A stretch of DNA of 32,759 nucleotides from Altibacter sp. (GTDB lineage: Bacteria; Bacteroidota; Bacteroidia; Flavobacteriales; Flavobacteriaceae), in the NCBI GenBank assembly GCA_028285705.1, contig JANQOS010000037.1, forward strand, positions 1 through 32,759. Reading direction: 5' to 3'. The notes beneath the pieces are model-generated. The model did not search any database, was not told the origin of the DNA, and saw only the letters and a list, made by a program, of their open reading frames with translations. Below, piece by piece: positions 17,676-26,662 of this stretch. The position numbers and the translations under genes are program-made. Within the stretch, counting starts at the first letter, position 1. Every line of letters starts with the position of its first letter.

Positions 17676-19646
17676 ATGAGGGCTCATAGTCCAAAAGAAT
17701 CAAAAAAGCAAGCTACTCATATAGAGTCAGACCTGAACTCTACAACAAACCAATATACTTCATTACAATTTACTGACCGCCGCCCGGAAGTTGCTGCTCA
17801 ATTGAAATTAAAAAACCTGGCAAATACTTATACCTCAAATCAACGATTTCCTGTTCAGAAAAAAACAAACGATACAGGATTGCCCAATAATTTAAAAACA
17901 AGTGTTGAAAGATTATCCGGGCATTCAATGGATGATGTGAAAGTTCATTACAATTCTGATAAACCGGCCCGGTTAAATGCCCATGCCTATGCACAGGGAA
18001 CCGATATTCATATTGCATCGGGCCAGGAAAAACATCTACCTCATGAAGCCTGGCATGTGGTACAGCAAAAACAAGGACGGGTACAACCTAGCTTGCAAAC
18101 AAAAGAAGGAATCAATATTAATGATGATAGTGGTTTGGAAAAAGAGGCGGATGAGATGGGAGCTAAATCAATAGCTTCAGGACACAATAGTTCTTTGTGC
18201 CATATGCAAGATTTACAATACGATAGTAATTCAAAAACAACTCAGCAAAGATCAAAAGATTCCATTATTCAGCGAATGCTAACGATCGAAGAATCGGGTA
18301 AGACCTATAAACCACCGCATGGGCTACAATTGTCTCAAAAAGGTGATTTTGTTGGGAAATTCAGATTACCCGGGACATCACATAGTTATGTAGAATTTGC
18401 TGAGTCGATAGGAGTAGAAGAGAAATTTTTGGAAGACACCTTACGAAGGCTGGACGAAATGGCAAAAGATGGAGTGGAAAGGGGTGAAATGACATGGCGT
18501 CAAGCTATTCTCATGGCATATGAAGCAGTCTACGTCCCACCGAAATTTGATCGGGAGCAGTTTAGTCACTTCGGGAAGGAAGCAGATTCAGTTGGCGATC
18601 TGCCAATCCCTCTTGTTGATAAGGAAAAAGAAATTGGACCTATAAATGATCTTTCATCACCTATTAGCAAAGAAAATAGTAGATCTGGCCTTCTTCAAAT
18701 CATGAAACAAAATGATGCAGAAAATAGCCTTCTCGAGTCTTTGGGAGGAGGAAAAGTAAACTCAGCCTTCTTTGTGCAGAATATTCGTGAGCTTAGAAGG
18801 CTGACATTGGTTTCAAAAGAGATTAGAATTAGAGTTTTGAGCTTTCTGGCAAAAAGAGGTATTAGCTTACAAATGATTCGCGGAGTATATGAAAGCACAT
18901 CACCTATTGAACGAGCTATGCCCGGAATCATTGAACTTGGGAACTACCTTCTTAAAGAAAAACCTCCAAATGAATATGTTTATCTGGTACCGGGAGGGTC
19001 TATGGTCCCTGTTGCTGTCTATATGCGTCAACATATTCCGGGAGTTACTATAATCCATATGCCAATAAGCGGCTTATCTGAAGATGCATTGCAAAAGGAT
19101 CCAAGAAAATTTGAACCAAAAAACTACGGAGTGTTTTATCAATATTTTCTGGGGCAATATGCACAAACAGCTTTCGAAAGTACAATGTTAAGCAGTGCTA
19201 AAGAATTAAGTTCATCATCATCAAAAAAAGCGAGTAATTACCAACCCTTAAAAAAATTACTTTTAATCGATTATAGTGATACTGGCACATCAGTTCGTAC
19301 AATAATGAACCATCTTCTTACGTATTTAAAAATACTTGGAGTACCTCATCCCGAGAAGTTTATAGAATCATTTGAGTTTAACACTCGTTTGTCAGAAAAA
19401 TTAAGCCCTGGGTCCATGGAAATTGGAAGTCAGTCCGCAATTGAAGTTTTGCGTTTAGCACTAAAAAAAGAGCGGTTTAAACATGCAGGCAGGTTGTTGT
19501 TTGATAAACCTGGCGGTAAGGCTGGAAATTTTACCGGTACCAAAGAAGATGTCCGCAAACAAAGTCTGTTGGTAAATAACTTCTCAGCACTTTGGTTTGA
19601 AATTCAAAAAGAACTAATGCGTGTCAACAAACAAGGTGGTAAATAG
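17676..19646 (+). CDS. eCIS_core (DUF4157) domain protein with a phosphoribosyltransferase-like C-terminal domain; candidate eCIS-associated toxin
   Basis: eCIS_core: LKTSVERLSGHSMDDVKVHYNSDKPARLNAHAYAQGTDIHIASGQEKHLPHEAWHVVQQKQGRVQP...GLEKEADEMGAKS, including HEAWH (HExxH). C-terminus: YVYLVPGGSMVPVAVYM and LLLIDYSDTGTSVRTIMNHLL, resembling PRTase PRPP-loop motifs. Confidence 0.85.
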   Translation: MRAHSPKESKKQATHIESDLNSTTNQYTSLQFTDRRPEVAAQLKLKNLANTYTSNQRFPVQKKTNDTGLPNNLKTSVERLSGHSMDDVKVHYNSDKPARLNAHAYAQGTDIHIASGQEKHLPHEAWHVVQQKQGRVQPSLQTKEGININDDSGLEKEADEMGAKSIASGHNSSLCHMQDLQYDSNSKTTQQRSKDSIIQRMLTIEESGKTYKPPHGLQLSQKGDFVGKFRLPGTSHSYVEFAESIGVEEKFLEDTLRRLDEMAKDGVERGEMTWRQAILMAYEAVYVPPKFDREQFSHFGKEADSVGDLPIPLVDKEKEIGPINDLSSPISKENSRSGLLQIMKQNDAENSLLESLGGGKVNSAFFVQNIRELRRLTLVSKEIRIRVLSFLAKRGISLQMIRGVYESTSPIERAMPGIIELGNYLLKEKPPNEYVYLVPGGSMVPVAVYMRQHIPGVTIIHMPISGLSEDALQKDPRKFEPKNYGVFYQYFLGQYAQTAFESTMLSSAKELSSSSSKKASNYQPLKKLLLIDYSDTGTSVRTIMNHLLTYLKILGVPHPEKFIESFEFNTRLSEKLSPGSMEIGSQSAIEVLRLALKKERFKHAGRLLFDKPGGKAGNFTGTKEDVRKQSLLVNNFSALWFEIQKELMRVNKQGGK

Positions 19647-19662
19647 ATAATGGTTCGTGCCT

Positions 19663-19888
19663 TTATTTGCAGGTTTGTACATCGAAACACCTGTCAAGCT
19701 GCATTTCCGATAAGGGATCGGGCTCCGGGTAATGAGGCAAAGGGCCTACAGTTAAAGCTACTCCGTCTGTAAGCGTAAATGTTACGGTTTTTATATTGAT
19801 TGAAATAATCCAGAAATAGGTCATGAAGGTCTTTTTCAAGGAATTGCGTGAGATTGATTGCATTTCTTTTAAAATGAAACATACTCAC
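19663..19888 (-). pseudogene. Possible frameshifted small gene remnant downstream of the eCIS_core gene
   Basis: Two overlapping minus-strand ORFs (19694..19888 and 19663..19863). An N-terminus in one frame (MFHFKRNAINLTQFLEKDLHDLFLDYFNQYKN) joins a protein-like C-terminus in the other (VTFTLTDGVALTVGPLPHYPEPDPLSEMQLDRCFDVQTCK) near an A5 run. Confidence 0.3.
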
Positions 19889-19908
19889 ATGATGTCACTG
19901 CAATGCAA

Positions 19909-22347
19909 TTAATAGATGATCCTGGTCTCCGGAAAAACATTGATCCATGCAAACCAAAAAGCCTCATGAGCAGGAAGTCGCAACAGGCGGTCTCCTTCCG
20001 GGCCGATTAGAGCATCTTCTGTGACTACCCATTCTTCTTTTTTATTGTCCAACAGTCTTCCATTCTTATATGATTTGAAATGCTGGTCATCAATTCCATA
20101 CGCGCGGCTGGCGCCATTACTTTCAGTGATGATCACCATTTTCTGCTCATCTATCTGATCCTGATAAATTCTTTTGCGTTTTAAAAAATCCACGGAAATA
20201 GCTAATGGTTGTACTTCAAAATTTTTCGGACGGGGAATAAACACTCTGGTTTTATTGGGCAAACGCTTGTCAAGTCTTATTATCGGAAACATCAGGTTGT
20301 CATGTGCAAAATACTCCTTATAGGCTTCTCCCTCATCATAATTCCTATCATGTCCGGTTTCAATAGAGAGCACTTTAGTATTTGGATGTCTCAGACGCCA
20401 ATCTCCCCAACTAGTAGTTTCCACAGGTAGCGTCGTTAACTCAATATTCTGATCGATCAGAGGCCCAACAACGGGTTGACCCAGGAAAGTACTCCATAAA
20501 GATTGAGTAGCCTGATCATACATTAGTTTATTGGAACGATAGAGAAAGCCACTGGTTCCCAGTTTATGCTTTACTCCGTTGAATTCATTATCATATATGA
20601 TAACTGTCCCGCAGAGCGTACAATATACCGCTGTAATGGATCGTCCGTCTATTTCATCATTAAGGAGCTCATGCCATGCAAGAATACGTTTTGGATAAGC
20701 ACGAGCCTCTCCATTGATGACCAAACCAAAAACAACATCAGTATCCGTAAGATAAGAGGCTTGACCTGCCAATATTAATTTAGGTAAAATTAGTGGCGGG
20801 ATGCCGTCCTGACGTACTCCTCCCCAAATGATCTCATCCAGGCGAATTTTAGTTTGATCACCTCTTTTATTGAAGTATTTATAAAAAGCAGGATCCAAAG
20901 CACTATAGAGGTATGCTTTAAAATCCGCATAGTAATTACCATAATTGGGTGGGTCCTTCCATAGCGATTGGATACCATTATAATAATCAGCTTTAATAGC
21001 CGGTACATTTTCGTCTAATAAAGATCTAATTACCTGCTGTTGCCAATCGTCCTGACTTAACCTCAAAATATCAAGTAATGGAGCTAAATAAGTCTGAGAC
21101 CAATTATTTTTTAAAAAATTCAATGATTCTTCCTTTTTTATTTTATCAGCTCCAATGAGGTTTTGGAAAACAGATAAGGTGTCAATTGGTTTTGATACAG
21201 ACACCTCTGTATTCATATCCCAATCTACATTGTAGTCAATAGGTACGTTAGTAGCCAGACGCTGCTCTGCCCAAAAACCATATTCTCTAACAGCCGATTT
21301 ATTGATGATATTCCCTCGATCATCAAATAACAGATAAAACTCGGTACTGTACAGTCGGGAAACTGCATTTTGTCGATTACCGCCTAGCGATTGAGTGCTA
21401 CTAGACCCAAATGCCTGCTGTTCTGCAGAGGATACACCAACTTTTACCTGATCTGCAGAAGATACTTTTAGCCCAATGTGCTCAACCTTCAAAATTTCCG
21501 GAATATATAATCGATACCCGCCAGTGACAGAATCAGTGTCGATAAGCATACTTGGGTCAGATGGCATCGGCATCGGCAGAAACGCTCCATTTTCATATCT
21601 TTCAAATGAAACTTCATAACCACGGCCTTTTAGATCAGCTTTATTGGTACTTTCCAACAGACTTCTTAAAAAGTGTGGTATGCTCTGTGTATAGTGTTTT
21701 TCCCTTTTGTTAATGAATCGAGTATTATTTGCTTCTGCTTTGTCAATAAAATGAACATAGCCTTTATAATAAGTAGAGCCATCCTTTTCTATTAATAGCT
21801 CCTCAAGCCAGAAACGAAGCGTATATCCCAAATAATCATTTTCGATATGTAAAAGGTCCATCGCCTTGGCCGACAAATTTCCATTCTTTTCTTCGAATTG
21901 CAATACCTCCGGATTCAAGATCTCGCACTTTGAGGCAGCTTTACCTTTCCCCAATAGTGTTTTTTTAAATCTTCTAAAATTCCGCTTCCATTTGTTATTG
22001 TTTTTAGCAGAGAGTACAATCTCATTTAAGTTTTCACTTTTACTCTGCATTTCGATTGTGGCTCCTTTCTCAAACTTGTGATACTGCTCAGAACTGATTA
22101 TTAGTGTTTCGTATAACAAATGCGTAATAATTAGTTCTTGCGTATTGTGTGGAGAAACTTTAAGTTCAAAGTAGCCATTGATATCACTTGCCGTGCCAAG
22201 ACGAGAGTTATTTATGAATATATTGGCATCCGGTATTGACATTTGGGTTGTTTTGTCAATTAATCGGAATTGCAATTTAACTTGCTGAGAATAAGCCAAT
22301 TGTAGGCAATTCAATCCGATCAAAAAGAAAAACAATAGCCGCCTCAT
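19909..22347 (-). CDS. Secreted protein: carboxypeptidase-regulatory-like N-terminus fused to a C-terminal DUF3179 domain
   Basis: Signal peptide MRRLLFFFLIGLNCLQLAYSQ; CarboxypepD_reg-like RLIDKTTQMSIPDANIFINNSRLGTASDINGYFEL; DUF3179-like DGIPPLILPKLI...VVFGLVINGEARAYPKRILAWHELLNDEIDGRSITAVYCTLCGTVIIYD...LGTSGFLYRSNKLMYDQATQSLWS. Confidence 0.85.
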   Translation of the reverse strand: MRRLLFFFLIGLNCLQLAYSQQVKLQFRLIDKTTQMSIPDANIFINNSRLGTASDINGYFELKVSPHNTQELIITHLLYETLIISSEQYHKFEKGATIEMQSKSENLNEIVLSAKNNNKWKRNFRRFKKTLLGKGKAASKCEILNPEVLQFEEKNGNLSAKAMDLLHIENDYLGYTLRFWLEELLIEKDGSTYYKGYVHFIDKAEANNTRFINKREKHYTQSIPHFLRSLLESTNKADLKGRGYEVSFERYENGAFLPMPMPSDPSMLIDTDSVTGGYRLYIPEILKVEHIGLKVSSADQVKVGVSSAEQQAFGSSSTQSLGGNRQNAVSRLYSTEFYLLFDDRGNIINKSAVREYGFWAEQRLATNVPIDYNVDWDMNTEVSVSKPIDTLSVFQNLIGADKIKKEESLNFLKNNWSQTYLAPLLDILRLSQDDWQQQVIRSLLDENVPAIKADYYNGIQSLWKDPPNYGNYYADFKAYLYSALDPAFYKYFNKRGDQTKIRLDEIIWGGVRQDGIPPLILPKLILAGQASYLTDTDVVFGLVINGEARAYPKRILAWHELLNDEIDGRSITAVYCTLCGTVIIYDNEFNGVKHKLGTSGFLYRSNKLMYDQATQSLWSTFLGQPVVGPLIDQNIELTTLPVETTSWGDWRLRHPNTKVLSIETGHDRNYDEGEAYKEYFAHDNLMFPIIRLDKRLPNKTRVFIPRPKNFEVQPLAISVDFLKRKRIYQDQIDEQKMVIITESNGASRAYGIDDQHFKSYKNGRLLDNKKEEWVVTEDALIGPEGDRLLRLPAHEAFWFAWINVFPETRIIY

Positions 22348-22364
22348 TCTTCAAGTATGGTATT

Positions 22365-22380
22365 TATCTTACATAAGATA
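22365..22380. promoter_or_regulatory. Perfect palindrome TATCTTA-CA-TAAGATA upstream of the DUF3179 gene (candidate operator)
   Basis: 7-bp perfect inverted repeat with a 2-bp centre, 18 bp upstream of the 22347 start codon, flanked by imperfect TTCAAGT/ACTTGAG arms. Confidence 0.35.
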
Positions 22381-22467
22381 GTCGTTAAGACTTGAGAAAG
22401 CTTTCCTCTAATTGTATTTTTTAGTTTCAAAAAATGGTTCTTTCTTTGGGTTGCACATTAGATAATT

Positions 22468-24009
22468 TTACCCCAACCAACCATCTCTATCTAAACTTCT
22501 GTACTGAATGGCTTCGGAAATATGATTACCTGTAATAGCTTCCGAAGCATCCAGATCGGCAATGGTACGTGCTACTTTTAAGATACGGTCGTAGGCTCTT
22601 GCTGAAAGATTTAATTGTTCCATAGCAGTTTTTAGCAATTGTAGGGAAGCATCGTCCAACTTACAAAATTTCCTGATCTGTTTCACACTCATTTGCGCAT
22701 TGTAATGGATGGTATCAAATTCCATAAAACGTTGCGTTTGTATCTTTCGGGCTTTTGTAACACGTTCCCGGATCACAATACTCGCTTCTCCCCTTCTGTC
22801 TTCACTGAGCTTTTCAAAAGGAACGGGAGTTACTTCAATGTGAATATCGATACGGTCCAGTAAAGGCCCTGATATCTTACCTAAATAGCGCTGCATTTCA
22901 ACAGGTGATGAGCTCATGGGTGTATCCGGATCATTAAAATACCCACTGGGGCTGGGATTCATACTTGCCACCAACATAAAACTGGAAGGGTAGGTAACCG
23001 TAAATCTCGCTCTGGAAATAGTAACATCCCGGTCTTCCAGAGGTTGTCGCATAACTTCCAATACACTGCGTTTAAATTCGGGTAGTTCGTCCAGAAATAG
23101 AACCCCGTTATGCGCCAACGAGATCTCCCCGGGCTGTGGATACTGTCCTCCTCCCACCAGGGCTACGTCCGAGATAGTATGATGTGGGCTACGAAACGGC
23201 CGTGAGGTCATTACACCGCCTTTTTCCATAGTGCGCCCGGCTACACTATGTATCTTGGTAGTTTCCAAAGCTTCAGAAAGTGATAAGGGAGGAAGAATAC
23301 TGGGTAATCTTTTAGCAAGCATGGTCTTTCCGGAACCCGGAGGGCCAATAAGAATAATATTATGACCTCCGGCTGCAGCGATCTCCATACAACGTTTAAT
23401 GGATTCCTGCCCTTTAACATCCGCAAAATCAAATTCGGGGTTCTCCAGGTGTCCGTAAAATTCGGCTTCCATATCGACCATGGTCTGTTCAAGAGGAATT
23501 TCTTCATTGAAAAAATCGATCACTTCTTTTATGTTTTCAATTCCATAGACCTCAATTCCTTCGACAATGGCTGCTTCTTTTGCATTCTGTCTCGGAAGAA
23601 TAAACCCTTTAAAACCTTCTTCTTTGGCTTTTATTGCAATTGGTAAGGCTCCCCGGATGGGTTGCAGGCCTCCATCCAAAGAAAGCTCTCCCATAATAAT
23701 GTATTGGCCGATAGTATGCTTTTCTTCAATTTGTCCGGTAGCTATCAGGATTCCCATCGCCAAAGTAAGGTCATAAGCAGACCCTTCCTTGCGCATGTCT
23801 GCCGGTGACATATTCAAAATAAGCTTCTTTCCGGGGATCTTATAGCCATTGTTTTGAAGTGAAGCTGCAATCCTGAAATTGCTTTCGCGAATAGCATTGT
23901 CCGGTAAACCTACCAGATGGTATCCTATTCCTTTATCTACATTAACTTCAACTGTAATAGTGGTTGCATCTACGCCAAAGACGGCACTCCCATAAACCTT
24001 TGTGAGCAT
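22468..24009 (-). CDS. comM: YifB/ComM family Mg-chelatase-like AAA+ ATPase
   Basis: [43 protein letters not shown]; Walker [56 protein letters not shown]-terminal Mg_chelatase_C. Confidence 0.96.
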   Translation of the reverse strand: MLTKVYGSAVFGVDATTITVEVNVDKGIGYHLVGLPDNAIRESNFRIAASLQNNGYKIPGKKLILNMSPADMRKEGSAYDLTLAMGILIATGQIEEKHTIGQYIIMGELSLDGGLQPIRGALPIAIKAKEEGFKGFILPRQNAKEAAIVEGIEVYGIENIKEVIDFFNEEIPLEQTMVDMEAEFYGHLENPEFDFADVKGQESIKRCMEIAAAGGHNIILIGPPGSGKTMLAKRLPSILPPLSLSEALETTKIHSVAGRTMEKGGVMTSRPFRSPHHTISDVALVGGGQYPQPGEISLAHNGVLFLDELPEFKRSVLEVMRQPLEDRDVTISRARFTVTYPSSFMLVASMNPSPSGYFNDPDTPMSSSPVEMQRYLGKISGPLLDRIDIHIEVTPVPFEKLSEDRRGEASIVIRERVTKARKIQTQRFMEFDTIHYNAQMSVKQIRKFCKLDDASLQLLKTAMEQLNLSARAYDRILKVARTIADLDASEAITGNHISEAIQYRSLDRDGWLG

Positions 24010-24089
24010 AGTTTATCATTAATCAGGGAGTTGCATTAAGAGGGAACTAATTTAATTAAAAATTAGATTGTATAAAATTTAGGTGGGGT

Positions 24090-24767
24090 TTATTCAACAA
24101 TAATAGGCGGTATGAGACTATTGTTAATGGCAAAGATGACCAAGCCAGCAATATTCTTAACACCGGTCTTCTCCAAAAGGTTTTTTCTGTGTACCTCCAC
24201 TGTCCTGGGGCTTATAAACAGTTTATCTGCAATTTCGTGTGTGGTATGTTGCCTGCAGATCAATTCCAACACCTCTTTTTCACGAGGAGAAATAAAGCTT
24301 GCATCAAAAACAGATCTTTCCGAGGCCTTATTTACTGAAGCAAACCTCTCATTTACGATCTTCATGACAAATTGATCGTAATAAAAACCTTTGTAATACA
24401 CTTGTTTAATGGTATGGATTACTTTTGAAGGAGGTGAGTTTTTAACCAGGTAAGCACTGGCTCCTACATCTATCATATTGCGTATAAAAGGTTTTGTATT
24501 GTATGTCGTTAATGCAATAATGCTAATATTCGGATATTCTTTATGAATGAGCTTTGTAGCTTCTACCCCGTTTAGCTCGGGCATTTTGATGTCCATGATA
24601 ATAATATCCGGTAAAGTAACTGCGTTGACGAGAAAGTCTAAAAGGTCCTTTCCGTTTTCTGCCTCATACACAATATTGATCTCTTCTTCACGAGAAAGAA
24701 TATAAGACATCCCTACCCGAAATAACTCTTCGTCATCTGCTAAAATCACATTGATCTTTGTATTCAT
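24090..24767 (-). CDS. NarL/LuxR-type response regulator (signalling cassette 2)
   Basis: NVILADDEELFRVGMSYIL...IIIMDIKMPELNGVEATKL...ALTTYN...AYLVKNSPPSKV; LuxR HTH SPREKEVLELICRQHTTHEIADKLFISPRTVEVHRKNLLEKTGVKNIAGLVIFAI. Confidence 0.96.
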   Translation of the reverse strand: MNTKINVILADDEELFRVGMSYILSREEEINIVYEAENGKDLLDFLVNAVTLPDIIIMDIKMPELNGVEATKLIHKEYPNISIIALTTYNTKPFIRNMIDVGASAYLVKNSPPSKVIHTIKQVYYKGFYYDQFVMKIVNERFASVNKASERSVFDASFISPREKEVLELICRQHTTHEIADKLFISPRTVEVHRKNLLEKTGVKNIAGLVIFAINNSLIPPIIVE

Positions 24768-25564
24768 TTTTGAATTTCGATCTTGAACTTTATTCCATTA
24801 CCAATACTGGAGTCAACCAATAATTTTCCATTTAGTATGTCAGCCCTGTTATTAATTCCACTCATTCCCAAACCTTTTGCTTTCTGAATATTGTTCGGGT
24901 CAAAGCCTTTTCCATTGTCACTATATTGTAAATATAGGAGGTTTTCCTTTATTTTCACAATGAGCCCTATTTGTGTTGCTTCTGAATGCTTTATGGAATT
25001 GTTCATCAATTCCTGTACAATTCTGAAGAGGTGTAGCTCTTTATCATTACTTAAAAACCCGCTTTCATAATTAAGATCATGATGCACTTCAAACTTTTTA
25101 GTTTCTCCTACTTCTTCACACAATTCTTCCAATGCAGCTTGCAGTCCGAACTTCTGTAAGGTAGGTGGTAAGAGATCATGTGCTATTTTTCTAGAACTTT
25201 CCAATATGGTCGAAGTGATGCTTAAAATATGCTTTCCAATGGTATTGGTTTCTTTTAAGGATATGGTGTCTTCAGTTAAAAAATTTGCATTGAGGGATAC
25301 CACATTAAGTTTTGAACTAATTGCGTCGTGCAGATCCTGAGCAATACGCTTACGCTCTTCTTCCTGGGTGATCAATGTAGATTGGAGAACTTCCTTTTGG
25401 TGCTCTATCTCCATATTGGCCTTTTCCAGTTCGGCTTTAATGATCCGTTTTCGGGAAAAATAAAAAAAAGCGATAATGGCCAAAGACATGATCACAAACA
25501 GCCCAATGGCCATTAAAATAATACTTATGATCTGGTCCTCACCTGTGAATAATTCTTCCACCAT
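24764..25564 (-). CDS. DesK-type sensor histidine kinase (HisKA_3 + HATPase_c) with a single N-terminal TM (signalling cassette 2)
   Basis: One TM (IISIILMAIGLFVIMSLAIIAFFYF); H-box EEERKRIAQDLHDAISSKLNVVSLNANFL; RIVQELMNNSIKHSEAT; YSDNGKGFDPNNIQKAKGLGMSGINNRADIL. 4-bp overlap with the RR gene. Confidence 0.95.
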   Translation of the reverse strand: MVEELFTGEDQIISIILMAIGLFVIMSLAIIAFFYFSRKRIIKAELEKANMEIEHQKEVLQSTLITQEEERKRIAQDLHDAISSKLNVVSLNANFLTEDTISLKETNTIGKHILSITSTILESSRKIAHDLLPPTLQKFGLQAALEELCEEVGETKKFEVHHDLNYESGFLSNDKELHLFRIVQELMNNSIKHSEATQIGLIVKIKENLLYLQYSDNGKGFDPNNIQKAKGLGMSGINNRADILNGKLLVDSSIGNGIKFKIEIQK

Positions 25565-26154
25565 TCTACGAATATAAGGATTTGAAAAACGAGATATAGG
25601 ATCCTGTTGGTGTTAATAAGGATGTAATTCATTTCTTTAGAAAAATCGAACACCAAATTCCCTGAAGCAAAAATCAACGTACTGGAAAGCAAGTACAAAA
25701 AGACACCAATATTTACAATTATAAACTCTCCCTTTCCTATAAGTAGCTTATAAAAATACAAAACAGCATATAGTACAATAAGCGTATGTGTTATACTCAT
25801 TCCTATAGGATTATATTTAAAAAAGATATCGGGCTGTGCGCTGTATTGGTATGCTAAAAAAAGTACTACAATTCCCAATAAAATAAGGATCCACTTCTTC
25901 TTTAAAAGTTCAAAATAGAAAAAAGAAAGCAGCACAAATTGAAGTATGAAATAGAAATGTGACAAAAATAAATTGGGTTTATGCAATGCTTTTGCAATAA
26001 AAATTGTTGCCAGTTGGATAATGGCAACCGTAGCAATATAAATTGAAAATAATACAAAAGCTCTGTTATTTCTAGCAGAGCTTCTTATGTATAAAACAGC
26101 ATTTACAAGCCCAAAAAAAGTTGTGAAATAGCTTAGGACAAGAAAAAAGTCCAT
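25525..26154 (-). CDS. Polytopic (about 7 TM) membrane protein of unknown function (signalling cassette 2)
   Basis: Hydrophobic segments across 209 aa; ends ILINTNRILYLVFQILIFVEWWKNYSQVRTRS. Overlaps the HK start by 40 bp, mirroring cassette 1. Confidence 0.82.
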   Translation of the reverse strand: MDFFLVLSYFTTFFGLVNAVLYIRSSARNNRAFVLFSIYIATVAIIQLATIFIAKALHKPNLFLSHFYFILQFVLLSFFYFELLKKKWILILLGIVVLFLAYQYSAQPDIFFKYNPIGMSITHTLIVLYAVLYFYKLLIGKGEFIIVNIGVFLYLLSSTLIFASGNLVFDFSKEMNYILINTNRILYLVFQILIFVEWWKNYSQVRTRS

Positions 26155-26155
26155 T

Positions 26156-26575
26156 TTAATTCAGAGGGCTTTTGTCATCACAGTCCGGAGGACATGGGTT
26201 TGTAAAATCCCAAACACTGGCTTCGGCAGCACCTAATTCATTACCATAAGCATCACTTGTACCCGGAAGAATATCTCTATAGATAATACTGCCATCCGGC
26301 TGAGTTTCCGGTTTGGTTCCTACCAGCATTAATTTTTCAGTAAATTGGTGATCCGGATCGGAAGGATTGTTCTCAACACCTATATAGGCCCGTATCTTTG
26401 CATCATCGCTACCCAGTTGTCTCTTAATTTCGGCTAAGGCTTCTTCAAGGTCTACAGCTGGAATTAGAAAAGCTTTACAGCTATTATACTTGTTGTAATC
26501 ACTCTCGTCTTGGCGCCATTCCTGTGCCCAGGCTATTGCAGTTTCCAATGGAATTGTGTTCTCTTCTTTGCTCAT
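26156..26575 (-). CDS. Small soluble protein of unknown function with C-terminal CPPDCDDKSPLN (signalling cassette 2)
   Basis: 139 aa, 1 bp upstream of the 7TM gene; LETAIAWAQEWRQDESDY...VDLEEALAEIKRQLGSDDAKIRAYIGVENN...VWDFTNPCPPDCDDKSPLN. Related motif layout to 6498..6842. Confidence 0.8.
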   Translation of the reverse strand: MSKEENTIPLETAIAWAQEWRQDESDYNKYNSCKAFLIPAVDLEEALAEIKRQLGSDDAKIRAYIGVENNPSDPDHQFTEKLMLVGTKPETQPDGSIIYRDILPGTSDAYGNELGAAEASVWDFTNPCPPDCDDKSPLN

Positions 26576-26611
26576 ATCTTAATTGGTTTAGTTTATAATA
26601 CCTAAAAATAT

Positions 26612-26641
26612 AAAAACCTTCGTCATAAGACGAAGGTTTTT
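26612..26641 (-). terminator. Rho-independent-like terminator downstream of the subtilase gene
   Basis: AAAAACCTTCGTC-ATAA-GACGAAGGTTTTT perfect inverted repeat just after the 26663 stop; T-rich on the minus strand. Confidence 0.85.
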
Positions 26642-26662
26642 AATAAGAATTTGCAAAATCTG

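Noticed and set aside
19200-19230. tcatcatcatc run in the eCIS_core gene as a phase-variable repeat
   Set aside because: Short, encodes a SSSSS linker; too few units to support slipped-strand phase variation.
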